DNA from: a virus
Length of the DNA: 36,158 nt
Direction: 5' to 3' (one strand)
IMG/VR virus record: IMGVR_UViG_3300044730_001356
Coordinates: 1-36,158 of that record
Shown here piece after piece: positions 13,797 to 21,373 of the stretch (position 1 is the stretch's first letter; each line of letters opens with the position of its first letter). Both the position numbers and the translations under genes were made by a program. The notes under the pieces are model-generated. The model was given only the letters and a program-made list of their open reading frames with translations. It was not told the DNA's origin and did not search any database.

Positions 13797-14680
13797 TAGA
13801 AGTTACCCTCCGGGTACGACCAAATACCAATCATGGGAGCGCCCATCCTAAGCTGGTTAAAGCTAAGAACTTCAGCGCTAGATAAGTTTGTTTTCGCCTT
13901 CTCTATCTGGTCTGCTGACTCCTGCTTCAGCTCACCGTAATCGAGGCCCCTAGCGCGTAGAAAGCGCCATACTGCTTCATCTACTACGAGCTTCTCCTCG
14001 ACCAGATAGACATCTGAATCAGCTAGCGCCGTGTCATACGCGCCAACATAAGCCCAAGAGATAGAGCCGTCTGAGACTGAGCCGCTTGTATGCGTGGGAG
14101 GCGTGGTGCCTGATGTTGCAGCGCCAGTGCTGCCACGGTCATAGATGTTTAGCCCGTAATAGCAGTAACGAATATTCAGAAAGCTTGTAGAGGCCACCCA
14201 TTCAGTTGTGGGGCGCATCGTGTACTGTGTTGAGTAGTCAAAAGCCAGCGTTTGCCCGTTGTCCGAGGCTGAAGGCGTTGGGTCTATTGAGAAGTTATTA
14301 CCCGACCAGCCGCGCACCATGTAGCGCTGCCTAGGGAATGAAGCCACGATGCCGCTCTTATACTCCTGCCATGCTACTGAATTAAGAGGCCCCATGAGCG
14401 GTAAGCGCTGCGTGCGGTTCCACAAGCTTTCAAAATGCACATAGTTCAGATCAGGGGGGAGCGCGTACCCTGCCTGACCAGTAGCAAGTGGAAACGTATA
14501 CTCCTTGGTTAGTTGTGGCCAGGTCCAATAATCGCGAATCTCCCGCGCTGCCTTGTCCAGCATTGCCCTCAGCAACAGCGCGTTACCATCGGTTAGCCCT
14601 ATTAGGCTTGAGGTCTTGGTAATCTGTAGCAGCTCTTGTGCTGAATTGGCTGCGGTTAAAACCGTCATGTTGTTATCCAT
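13796..14680 (-). CDS. Head-tail adaptor (podovirus tail-tubular/gp4-like), with inserted domain
   Basis: The pattern is typical of short-tail adaptors that bind the portal. A helix is followed by YWTWPQL (51-57), then 'F-x-L-x-x-G-Q-A-G-Y-A-L-P-P-D' (63-77). Late in the protein come DSDVYLVEEKLVVDEAVWRF (221-240) and GLDYGELKQ. Between residues about 160 and 218 lies a segment with TPPTHTSGSVSDGSISWAYV, a recurring module of phage structural proteins, apparently inserted into the adaptor. It forms the head-tail joint with the neck/hub protein. Neighbours overlap at both ends. Confidence 0.7.
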   Translation of the reverse strand: MDNNMTVLTAANSAQELLQITKTSSLIGLTDGNALLLRAMLDKAAREIRDYWTWPQLTKEYTFPLATGQAGYALPPDLNYVHFESLWNRTQRLPLMGPLNSVAWQEYKSGIVASFPRQRYMVRGWSGNNFSIDPTPSASDNGQTLAFDYSTQYTMRPTTEWVASTSFLNIRYCYYGLNIYDRGSTGAATSGTTPPTHTSGSVSDGSISWAYVGAYDTALADSDVYLVEEKLVVDEAVWRFLRARGLDYGELKQESADQIEKAKTNLSSAEVLSFNQLRMGAPMIGIWSYPEGNF

Positions 14681-15039
14681 CCGGTTGAATTAATCTTGCA
14701 AAACACCTTGCCAGTTCCAGCCGCCACTCCAATAGGAGTACTAACTGCCCCATTTATGGCATCCCCAGTAACCGGCCAAACATTCAGCGTGTCGGCACCA
14801 ATGCTGTCGCTATTGCGAACCATTATCCACGAATACGGCGTACTAACTGCCAATGGCAATTCTACCCCGCTATTGGCTGCCGTTACCGTAGTAACATTGA
14901 CAATGCTTGCCGTGATCTTCGTTCCAGTATCTGGCGTACTTCCGTTCGCAGTTACGCTATTCTGCTGAGTATCGCCCAGCATTTTAGCCTGCTGCGAAGT
15001 CAGCCCGATCCCTGTCAGATCAGAGGTCAAAGCCGACAT
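14665..15039 (-). CDS. Small virion decoration/fibre-like beta protein (124 aa)
   Basis: The N-terminus has TGIGLTSQQAKMLGD, a helical cap motif also present in a variant form in the protein at 15862-16560 (MGVGMPAQQA). The rest is a compact beta domain: SGVELPLAVSTPYSWIMVRN, then LNVWPVTGDAING and a terminal KINSTGW. This is a pattern seen in many small phage capsid-fibre or decoration proteins. It overlaps the adaptor gene by 16 bases. The structural role is inferred from pattern and location. Confidence 0.6.
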   Translation of the reverse strand: MSALTSDLTGIGLTSQQAKMLGDTQQNSVTANGSTPDTGTKITASIVNVTTVTAANSGVELPLAVSTPYSWIMVRNSDSIGADTLNVWPVTGDAINGAVSTPIGVAAGTGKVFCKINSTGWITT

Positions 15040-15807
15040 TTACCACCCCGACAATATGCGATCGATTACAAGCAAATCCGCTGTTGCGTTCAAATCCCCT
15101 GCCCCGGCTGATGTAATTGCGCGCCCCTCTATAAGCTGCCCAGCCGTGAAAGCTAGTCCAGCTCCAAGCTCAAGCATTCCCTGAGACACCGAGATACTAG
15201 TTGCATTTAATCCGCACGAACTGCGGCAAAGGTCACGAAAAAGGCCGTTAGAATCATATGAGCGAATAAACACGCTGACTTCACCCGTCGCGCCAGTGGC
15301 TGACCAGAAAACGCTCTTAAGCACTGCAACCTTTCCCGCTGGCACAGTGTATATAAATGATGCGTCCTGCGTTGAACCGACATCGGTTCCAATTCTGCGC
15401 TTAACCACAGAGCCGGACACGGTGCGGCAGTCGATAGTCCCAGCATTTACATTTCCAGATCCTGCCGTCGCCACTCGCATTGCATTAATTGCAATATAGC
15501 TGTTAACGGTTGCTACTGCTGTGGTGCCGTTCAGCGTCACCGTTTCGCTTGCCTCAACATAGCCAGCAATCAAGCCCTCAATTACCACGGTTCTTGCGCC
15601 CGTTCCTGCTGCTGCATCATTAGCACTAGAGGAAACTACCTCATGCGCCGCCGCTGTCGTAAGCTGTGCATACGTTGCGCCAGGCTGCCAAATAGTTTCG
15701 GCAGATGTAGAGATGGCCGCGTTTCTACCCTGCAAAAATACGCGCTTTACTCCAGGCAGTCCCTGAAGCGCTGCTGTAGCTACGTCAGCCTTAAAAAGCT
15801 CTCCCAT
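15040..15807 (-). CDS. Virion decoration/capsid-fibre-type protein (255 aa)
   Basis: Residues about 62-98 read NDAAAGTGARTVVIEGLIAG followed by ASETVTLNGTT. This is a signature I associate with a recurrent beta-sandwich of phage virion surface proteins ('N-D-x-A-A-G-T-G-A', 'S-E-T-V-T-L-N-G-T'). Later come FIYTVPAGKVAVLKSVFW and strand-rich parts. No enzyme motif is present. It starts just downstream of an intrinsic terminator that separates it from the capsid module, so its expression may depend on read-through. Confidence 0.65.
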   Translation of the reverse strand: MGELFKADVATAALQGLPGVKRVFLQGRNAAISTSAETIWQPGATYAQLTTAAAHEVVSSSANDAAAGTGARTVVIEGLIAGYVEASETVTLNGTTAVATVNSYIAINAMRVATAGSGNVNAGTIDCRTVSGSVVKRRIGTDVGSTQDASFIYTVPAGKVAVLKSVFWSATGATGEVSVFIRSYDSNGLFRDLCRSSCGLNATSISVSQGMLELGAGLAFTAGQLIEGRAITSAGAGDLNATADLLVIDRILSGW

Positions 15808-15820
15808 GAGTCCCCCAAAT

Positions 15821-15855
15821 CAAAAGCCCGCCTAGTCATACTGACCTAGGCGGGG
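15821..15855 (-). terminator. Intrinsic terminator between capsid-module and tail-module genes
   Basis: A perfect 9-bp stem, CCCGCCTAG (15827-15835) with CTAGGCGGG (15846-15854), can be extended by a bulged TCA/TGA pair. On the minus strand it is followed by CTTTTGATTT. It lies 7 bases after the gene at 15862 ends and 20 bases before the ATG of the next gene. Partial termination here would lower expression of tail genes relative to capsid genes. Confidence 0.7.
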
Positions 15856-15861
15856 TTACTA

Positions 15862-16560
15862 CTATGCTGATTCTTTCACGATGAGCCATACAACAGAGCC
15901 AGCCGTTGTATCGGTCGCGCCAGTAGAAGCAAACGTAAAGTTCGCTCCAGCCGGGGCAGTCGTGGTTGTAATCGTTCCCATGTTGGTGATTGCGCCAAGG
16001 CGAGAGTAGAAAACTCTAGCACCAGATACCGCGCATGAGGTCGTAACAGTCACGTTGGTATTACCGTTTGGAGTAGCCACGCCCATGCAAGCAGTCGCGC
16101 CCGTTGCCTCTTGCACTGAAATCGTATCGCCAGAGCCAGAGAAGATAAGACCGCCGCCGTTTGATGCGTTGCTGGTAAGGTCGCCAGTGTTTCCAGAGAC
16201 TGACCAAACAGTGCCCGATCCGGTTGAGAATATGATATTGCTCGATGAATTGTTTACCGAGAAAGTCAGATTTCCTGTCGAAACGTTGCCTGCGTACATT
16301 TCGCATGCTCCGCCTACCGTTGCGACTTCGTTACCATAGCAACGCAATCCACCACCACGGGAAGCCGCGAAAGCGCCGCCGCCAGTAAATGAGACTAGCC
16401 CATTATCGGCACCGTCATTTGTCTGCTGCTGCGTCATGCGCACTACTTCAACAGCTTGCTGAGCAGGCATGCCCACGCCCATAAGCGTGCTAGGCGTGAC
16501 TTGAGCGAATACAGGCACCGCCCAAAGGAGCGCAGCCAATGTGATAATTATCTTTTTCAT
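15862..16560 (-). CDS. Virion-type beta protein with a Sec signal peptide (232 aa)
   Basis: The first 20 residues form a classical signal peptide: MKK, a hydrophobic core (IIITLAALLWAVPV) and FAQ, with cleavage expected after Ala19. The mature part begins with the cap motif LMGVGMPAQQA, as in phage virion decoration proteins. It continues as Gly/Ser/Thr-rich beta structure with three scattered cysteines and ends in a small sandwich (TFASTGATDTTAGSVVWLIV). A signal peptide on a capsid-region protein is unusual. It may be exported to the periplasm or cell surface, or may be an adapted virion fibre. Confidence 0.65.
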   Translation of the reverse strand: MKKIIITLAALLWAVPVFAQVTPSTLMGVGMPAQQAVEVVRMTQQQTNDGADNGLVSFTGGGAFAASRGGGLRCYGNEVATVGGACEMYAGNVSTGNLTFSVNNSSSNIIFSTGSGTVWSVSGNTGDLTSNASNGGGLIFSGSGDTISVQEATGATACMGVATPNGNTNVTVTTSCAVSGARVFYSRLGAITNMGTITTTTAPAGANFTFASTGATDTTAGSVVWLIVKESA

Positions 16561-17285
16561 ACTGATTCTATGTCCTTATTGTTCCGAGACTTTTTCTTTG
16601 AACCCTCTTCCATCCCAAGTTCTTTGTTGAGTAGCGCGGTCAGCTTAGCGCTGAGGTCAGCAACCTGATTCGATAGAGTTTCAATCTGCCGATCTTTTTC
16701 TTCGAGCTTGTTATTGATTGCCACGTTAGGCGCTGCCGCCTTAATAGCTGCAACCTTCGCCCGTGCTCTCTCTCTGTCGAACCTAGCGCCCATCGGTAGC
16801 TGCTCAAGAGCCGTATCAGTCTGCGCCGCTAGCGCCTCAAGGCTGGTAATATGGTAATGCTTATAAGACGCAACACGCGCGGGATCGTTCTTGAACAAGA
16901 ACTCTAGCGGTGTACCAATGTCATCTTGAGAGGTTCCACGCACGAAAGCATTCCATTCAAGTGGATTGCGCTTAATATCGCTTTGCGGCTGAGGCCCTTC
17001 AGGCCCCTGCACTACTTGCGGATTAAGCCGCTTAATCTTCCACTTCTTGGATTCTTCGTCGAAAACCACCTCGTCATTAATTGGCCGCACGTTTACGAAC
17101 GCCCCAAGGTGCATACGCCTTTCAACGTAAACAACATTTTTAATTGTGCTATCTCCCTGCACTACAGCTTCCAGCCGGAATACAGTTTGCACCGCACCAG
17201 GATCAGTATCAGCAGGAAGCTCAGCCCCCACCGTGTTCTGATCTAAGCCTTCAATTTCAATGTTTGCACCTTCAAGGTAACTCAT
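16557..17285 (-). CDS. Capsid-region protein with C-terminal coiled coil (242 aa)
   Basis: The frame is open from an ATG at 17309, but that lies in a terminator hairpin. The ATG at 17285 (MSYLEGANIEIEG) has a TGGA upstream and is preferred. The N-terminal 150 residues are beta-rich (VFRLEAVVQGDSTIKNVVYV). The last 60 form a clear heptad coiled coil (LEEKDRQIETLSNQVADLSA) and end in a basic, poorly folded tail. It lies immediately downstream of the decoration protein. A minor virion or morphogenesis role is inferred; no family is recognised. Confidence 0.6.
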   Translation of the reverse strand: MSYLEGANIEIEGLDQNTVGAELPADTDPGAVQTVFRLEAVVQGDSTIKNVVYVERRMHLGAFVNVRPINDEVVFDEESKKWKIKRLNPQVVQGPEGPQPQSDIKRNPLEWNAFVRGTSQDDIGTPLEFLFKNDPARVASYKHYHITSLEALAAQTDTALEQLPMGARFDRERARAKVAAIKAAAPNVAINNKLEEKDRQIETLSNQVADLSAKLTALLNKELGMEEGSKKKSRNNKDIESV

Positions 17286-17299
17286 AAGCATTCCATAAA

Positions 17300-17321
17300 A
17301 CGGGGGCATTGCTGCCCCCTT
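17300..17321 (-). terminator. Intrinsic terminator after the head decoration gene
   Basis: A 7-bp perfect stem, GGGGGCA (17302-17308) with TGCCCCC (17313-17319), encloses loop TTGC. On the minus strand it is followed by CGTTTTATGG. It starts 7 bases after the decoration gene stop. It probably limits read-through from the highly expressed capsid/decoration pair into the next gene, and could protect the 3' end of their mRNA. Confidence 0.75.
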
Positions 17322-17326
17322 CTAAA

Positions 17327-17803
17327 TTACCTGCCGTTCATATGTGGATATGACAGAGCGCAGAGCGTAAAGCCGCCAGAGCTGGCCGCCTTAGATGTAC
17401 ATCCGTCAATATACTGACCAGCGGTCGTCGTATCATCGAGGGTTGCAGTCGCCTGGATCTGAAGCGCCGCATTAGCTGCCACGCTGTTAGCTCCAGAGCT
17501 TCCGAGCGCAAGTCCTGCGATACAGTACCATCCATACTGGTTAGCCACGTTTGCAGTCATCGAGAAGCCGATAGGGCCTCTTGAAGACGTGGCAGCTCTA
17601 GTCGTTTGGAAGGCTGAATCCCAAATAACAGGATCCCCTGCTACTGTGGACGCTACGCCCTTCAGATAAATGAACTCACACACTCCATAGGTTGCGTGGC
17701 GTGCCTTTACCCTCAACCCAAGCGGGTGATTCTGTACTGTGTCTGTAACGTCAATGAGCTGTAACTGCCCAAGGTCGTCTTGTGGTTCCCATGCATTAGC
17801 CAT
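17327..17803 (-). CDS. Head decoration (capsid cement) protein (158 aa)
   Basis: The protein has the pattern of phage head decoration proteins: LGLRVKARHATYGVCEFIYL (29-48), KGVASTVAGDPVIW, GPIGFSMTANVANQYGWYCI (about 76-95), and a terminal Ala/Thr-rich beta part. It directly follows the major capsid gene (21 bases apart) and precedes a strong terminator, as expected for a protein made in capsid-like amounts. It would bind the outside of the shell and stabilise it after expansion. Family by pattern; location strongly supports it. Confidence 0.75.
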   Translation of the reverse strand: MANAWEPQDDLGQLQLIDVTDTVQNHPLGLRVKARHATYGVCEFIYLKGVASTVAGDPVIWDSAFQTTRAATSSRGPIGFSMTANVANQYGWYCIAGLALGSSGANSVAANAALQIQATATLDDTTTAGQYIDGCTSKAASSGGFTLCALSYPHMNGR

Positions 17804-17824
17804 AACGAAATTTCCTTTGATTTC

Positions 17825-18799
17825 TTAGTTATTGTTCAGCGTTCCAAGTCTGCGGAAGTTCTTCACAGTCAAGGCACCCATCCACGCTAGGTAGCTAATG
17901 GAAAGGTCCTGATTGAACGAATCCCGCTTAGGTAGCTGCACAAGGTTTCTGTCCGAGTGGCTCACAAGCTCCATAACTTCCGGATCAATCCAGTACTGAG
18001 TAGTGGAAGGCATACCAGAAGCAGTTGGCTCGAATACCATCTCTGCCGACTTGTAAGCGTAGGTGTTGAAACCAAGCTTTCCAAGCGCGCCCTTCTCTGC
18101 GTTAGTTAAACGCTGAAGAGGGTGAACAGCCGACTCATAAAGCCGGAACATGGTGTCGTCTGCGATAATTACCTTGGTCTTCCCACGGTAAGCCTGAATC
18201 CGAAGATCCAAGACATCCATGTAACCAGCGATATTAGCAGCAGTTACAGCCGCGCCGCCGTCAGTGGTGCATCTGTAGTACTGATTAGCCGCGAACGAGT
18301 AAGCAGCGCGAGACACGCCGCCGACAGTTCCTGAGCCAGTAGGAGATATCAGGGTCTGAAGTCCAACGATCTGATTGGTGGCTGCACCGTCAGAAAGGAG
18401 GTCAACATTGAACTGATTCTCAAAGGTATGCTTAGCGTTAACCACGCGGCTCTTGAGCAGATTGCGGTTTTGAGAACGTCCAGAGTTCTGGAGCATCTCT
18501 TTACCGTTAATCTGAATCGCAAGAGCAACCTGAGACCATGGATACACGAAAGAGCTGAACACTTCATTGAAAGTAGTGTTTAGAATCTCGGATCCAGAGT
18601 AACGCTTATACGAACCATTCTCTGCGTACTCGATAGGAACCACGATCTGCGGTCCACCGTCGCGAGTCCCTACTGCTCCGTAGCTTTTCAGCGTGGCAGT
18701 AAGCGCATTCTTGGTAAGAATATTATCAAACAATTCGTCTTCGAGGTCTTGCACCGTTGTGGAGAGTAACTCTCCGAACGAGCTATTAGGTGATGGCAT
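17825..18799 (-). CDS. Major capsid protein (HK97-fold type, 324 aa)
   Basis: The N-terminus (PNSSFGELLSTTVQDLEDEL, FDNILTKNALTATLK) and GGPQIVVPIEYAENGSYKRY follow the well-known short-tail/siphoviral capsid pattern of this type. So do VYPWSQVALAIQINGKEMLQ, FENQFNVDLLSDGA and the terminal AWMGALTVKNFRR. The length fits. It lies between a scaffold gene and a decoration gene, the canonical order. No protease gene precedes the scaffold; the shell probably assembles on a separate scaffold. Confidence 0.88.
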   Translation of the reverse strand: MPSPNSSFGELLSTTVQDLEDELFDNILTKNALTATLKSYGAVGTRDGGPQIVVPIEYAENGSYKRYSGSEILNTTFNEVFSSFVYPWSQVALAIQINGKEMLQNSGRSQNRNLLKSRVVNAKHTFENQFNVDLLSDGAATNQIVGLQTLISPTGSGTVGGVSRAAYSFAANQYYRCTTDGGAAVTAANIAGYMDVLDLRIQAYRGKTKVIIADDTMFRLYESAVHPLQRLTNAEKGALGKLGFNTYAYKSAEMVFEPTASGMPSTTQYWIDPEVMELVSHSDRNLVQLPKRDSFNQDLSISYLAWMGALTVKNFRRLGTLNNN

Positions 18800-18816
18800 T
18801 TTAAAGCTCCATTAAG

Positions 18817-19950
18817 TTAGAGCCCGACACGATCAAGACTTGCGTCGATCGCGTTGAGCAGTTTTTCGTCAAAGTCCTTTCCCTTGGCCTTTGGACGAGG
18901 AGCCACCTGCACGCCGTTTTTGGGCGCACCCGAAACTAGTTTTGCTGCCGCTTTCGCCTTGTTTACGTCAGTCGCCACCATTCTTGGCTGCGCTGCGCTC
19001 ACCCCATGAAGATCACGGGTCCAGTGCAGAATCGCCTCATACGCATGATGAAGGCGATCTGTCTCTGGCATGTCAGGCTGTAGGCGGGATATTTCCTTGA
19101 AGGCTTCGGAGATTTGTGGCTTGTACGCATCAAAGAAGTTAGCGCGGGTATTCCCGAAGGAATCCTTACCGCTCTTAAATGCTTCGATTGCTGCTACGCC
19201 TTGAGCCGTTTCTTGAGCTTCAAGTTTCTCTTGCAGCGCTTTCACGGTCTCTTCATGAGCCTGTAAGCGCTGGTAAGCTTCATCTAGTCTTGGATCGCTT
19301 GACTGCTGGTAACTCTCGTCCTGAAGGAGGTCTTGCGGTGTGAGCCCGTTTTTTTGCATCAGGTCCAGGATTCCTAGCTTGGGATCGTTCTCAAAGATTT
19401 CATTCCATGCGAACAATCGCCCAATTGCATCCAGAGGATCTCGTACCCCATTGCTCTGAAATCGTAGGCGCTGAGGCTCAAAAAGCTCCTGCGCCTTGTT
19501 CAGAAAGGCTTTAGCCGGTTCAACTTCCCTCGCTTGCTTTCGGTCCCATTCGGCGCGCTGTGCCTCTCTGCGTGCGATCAATTCCTGAACCTCACGCGGT
19601 GCCTTGGCGAGCACTTGTTTTTCCTTGGGGTCCCACATGCCTGGAATCTCGACCGTGCCTTGGGGCTCTTGAGTTTCGAGGCTCTCACCCTGTACATCAG
19701 TCGATTCTGGCTCTGTTTCGCCCTGTGAAATCTGCTTTGCTTTTGCGGCTGCGTCTTTCTTTACGAACTTGCCGCTTTGGTCACGCGCTACTATCGCCTC
19801 TGCGGTCACGTCAGTTTCTGGGTCGTGCGACTCCTCAACAGGATCCTCGCTGCCCTCTGAGTGTAGAGGCGTGTCGTCAGCAGCATCTGAAAGCTTGGCT
19901 TCTGCTGAATCGAGCGCTTTTTCTATGAAATCGTTATCGTTTATAGCCAT
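18817..19950 (-). CDS. Capsid scaffolding protein (377 aa)
   Basis: It is directly upstream of the major capsid gene. The first 90 residues are acidic and disordered (EDPVEESHDPETDVTAEAIV), followed by GMWDPKEKQVLAKAPREVQE. A long central helical region contains a coiled coil (AYQRLQAHEETVKALQEKLE). The end is basic and helical (KAKGKDFDEKLLNAIDASLD), a typical coat-binding tail. No catalytic residues are seen. It would guide procapsid assembly and leave before or during packaging. The call comes from position, composition and length. Confidence 0.8.
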   Translation of the reverse strand: MAINDNDFIEKALDSAEAKLSDAADDTPLHSEGSEDPVEESHDPETDVTAEAIVARDQSGKFVKKDAAAKAKQISQGETEPESTDVQGESLETQEPQGTVEIPGMWDPKEKQVLAKAPREVQELIARREAQRAEWDRKQAREVEPAKAFLNKAQELFEPQRLRFQSNGVRDPLDAIGRLFAWNEIFENDPKLGILDLMQKNGLTPQDLLQDESYQQSSDPRLDEAYQRLQAHEETVKALQEKLEAQETAQGVAAIEAFKSGKDSFGNTRANFFDAYKPQISEAFKEISRLQPDMPETDRLHHAYEAILHWTRDLHGVSAAQPRMVATDVNKAKAAAKLVSGAPKNGVQVAPRPKAKGKDFDEKLLNAIDASLDRVGL

Positions 19951-20317
19951 TCAATAATCGCGCGTTACGCTCGGCTAATTCGGCCTGTTGGTTGCGGTAG
20001 GCGTTACGCTTTGCAGGGTCGCTGTGTATCGCCTCTGCCCGCTCCATTGCCGTCTTAATCCGATCTTCCGTTATGCGATCCTGAATGTTCCTTGGCTTCT
20101 GACTGAGAAGGTCATTGCCCACAACTTGCAGGTTGTGCTCTTTGTTTATCTGGTTCCACCGCGTTTTGCTTTCCACCATTTCGCCCGTTACCGGGTGCTT
20201 TAGTGGTTTGCCGAAACTATCCTGATGAACTGCTGGAACTTCCGTCTTTGCTGGCTCAACATTCAGCTCAATAAAGACTTTGTTTTCCTTGTCCCATCGG
20301 TACAGTTTCCGCGACAT
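19934..20317 (-). CDS. Conserved capsid-region protein (127 aa)
   Basis: The sequence includes VHQDSFGKPLKHPVTGEMVE, SKTRWNQINKEHNLQVVGND and a basic helical end. The 'D-S-x-x-x-x-x-H-P-x-T-G-x-x-x-x-S-K' pattern is one I have seen in small proteins encoded beside scaffold genes in podovirus-like phages, with no known activity. It overlaps the scaffold gene by 17 bases. It may help morphogenesis or regulate neighbours; function unknown. Confidence 0.6.
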   Translation of the reverse strand: MSRKLYRWDKENKVFIELNVEPAKTEVPAVHQDSFGKPLKHPVTGEMVESKTRWNQINKEHNLQVVGNDLLSQKPRNIQDRITEDRIKTAMERAEAIHSDPAKRNAYRNQQAELAERNARLLNGYKR

Positions 20318-20370
20318 GCCTAATTATGAAATCAAGCTATTTCGTTATTCAAGACATTTCTAACAGTTTG

Positions 20371-20700
20371 TTATGAATCTAACAGCAGCAGGAGTGCCGC
20401 CGCTTCTTCTTCATCCATCTCCACCACTTTCTTCAGCGCCTCAATTCGCTCAGCGTGCAACCTGTTCACTTCCTTCTTGTATTCCGCTTGGTAAGCATTG
20501 AAATCTGGCGCTGCTATTACTTCCGCAATTTTCCGGGAATTTTCCTGAACTTTCCCGATTTTTTCCTCTAGTTCCCCGCTAAATTCTAATTGTATCGCAT
20601 CTTCTTCTTCACGGCGTTTTTTCCACTTGCCACCGGGCAGGTGTTTAATGATGCCGTCAGCGTCAAAGAACTTAGGATTTAGGAGAAAAAAGAAGCTCAT
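20371..20700 (-). CDS. Small helical coiled-coil protein (109 aa)
   Basis: The ATG overlaps the end of the metzincin gene by 4 bases (ATGA). After a short hydrophobic N-terminus (MSFFFLLNPKFFDADG) the protein is charged and helical throughout (EFSGELEEKIGKVQENSRKI, ALKKVVEMDEEEAAALLLLL). Translational coupling to the protease is notable: it could be a partner, an inhibitor or an unrelated assembly factor. No motif is recognised. Confidence 0.55.
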   Translation of the reverse strand: MSFFFLLNPKFFDADGIIKHLPGGKWKKRREEEDAIQLEFSGELEEKIGKVQENSRKIAEVIAAPDFNAYQAEYKKEVNRLHAERIEALKKVVEMDEEEAAALLLLLDS

Positions 20701-21329
20701 CTAAAAGACCTGTAACACGATCGAAGCTGGTTAATATTCTGAGGGTCCCAAATAAAACTAAGGTTGTTTGGTAGAAAACTAAGCGCCCCTTGATGCATCA
20801 AGGTTGGTGATTGCACATGGTACATGCCTAAAAGGTGCCCCATTTCGTGCGCAAGTATGACGGTTGAGTGTTGCTGCCTTGGTAGCCCCGCATCGTTAAA
20901 ATCGCGCATCTGCCCAATGGCAAGGCTTATGCGCTGACGTGGCGGCATGCAGTAACCTGAAGCGAGTCCAGCCATAGCATTCACACCATTGAAATTCATG
21001 GGTGACACAACATAGAACACAAAATCTACGTTGCGGCGCATGGTTCTATGAAGCGCTGAATCTCTAATTGCGTATAGCCGCCGTGCTGCGTCCTCGTACC
21101 TATCTAGGTTAGGCGCCGGGTCTTGCTTGTAGCGAATATCTTTAAGGCGTAAGAGCGGCACGCCGTGTGCTGCATGCAGTGCTACCGCCTCAGCTATCGC
21201 CGTCTGTACGGTAGCGGGTGAGACGTAGCCCTGCGCCCATTTAGGGCTGCTAAGCACCACCACTCTGAAATCATAGGCGTGAGCTACTTGAGCCCAAAGA
21301 ATGAACAATACCCCAAATATTGCGCGCAC
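20697..21329 (-). CDS. Secreted metzincin-type zinc metalloprotease (210 aa)
   Basis: A signal peptide covers residues 1-18 (MRAIFGVLFILWAQVAHA, cleavage before Tyr19). Residues 161-171 read HEMGHLLGMYH, the full metzincin H-E-x2-H-x2-G-x2-H zinc site. SPTLMH (175-180) supplies the Met-turn at M178. Cys127 and Cys205 could form a disulfide. The gene starts with GTG after GGGG. It lies inside the structural operon between a fibre-like protein and a coiled-coil gene with which it is coupled. Substrate unknown. The catalytic motifs are complete, so activity is likely. Confidence 0.8.
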   Translation of the reverse strand: MRAIFGVLFILWAQVAHAYDFRVVVLSSPKWAQGYVSPATVQTAIAEAVALHAAHGVPLLRLKDIRYKQDPAPNLDRYEDAARRLYAIRDSALHRTMRRNVDFVFYVVSPMNFNGVNAMAGLASGYCMPPRQRISLAIGQMRDFNDAGLPRQQHSTVILAHEMGHLLGMYHVQSPTLMHQGALSFLPNNLSFIWDPQNINQLRSCYRSFR

Positions 21330-21373
21330 GTTCTACCCCATGCGCGATCCTGTTTGCCCTTGCAGGGGCTTTT

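Noticed and set aside
21330-21373. Terminator between the metzincin and the fibre-like gene
   Set aside because: The short GCCC/GGGC pairing has a T-run only on the plus strand, which carries no genes here.
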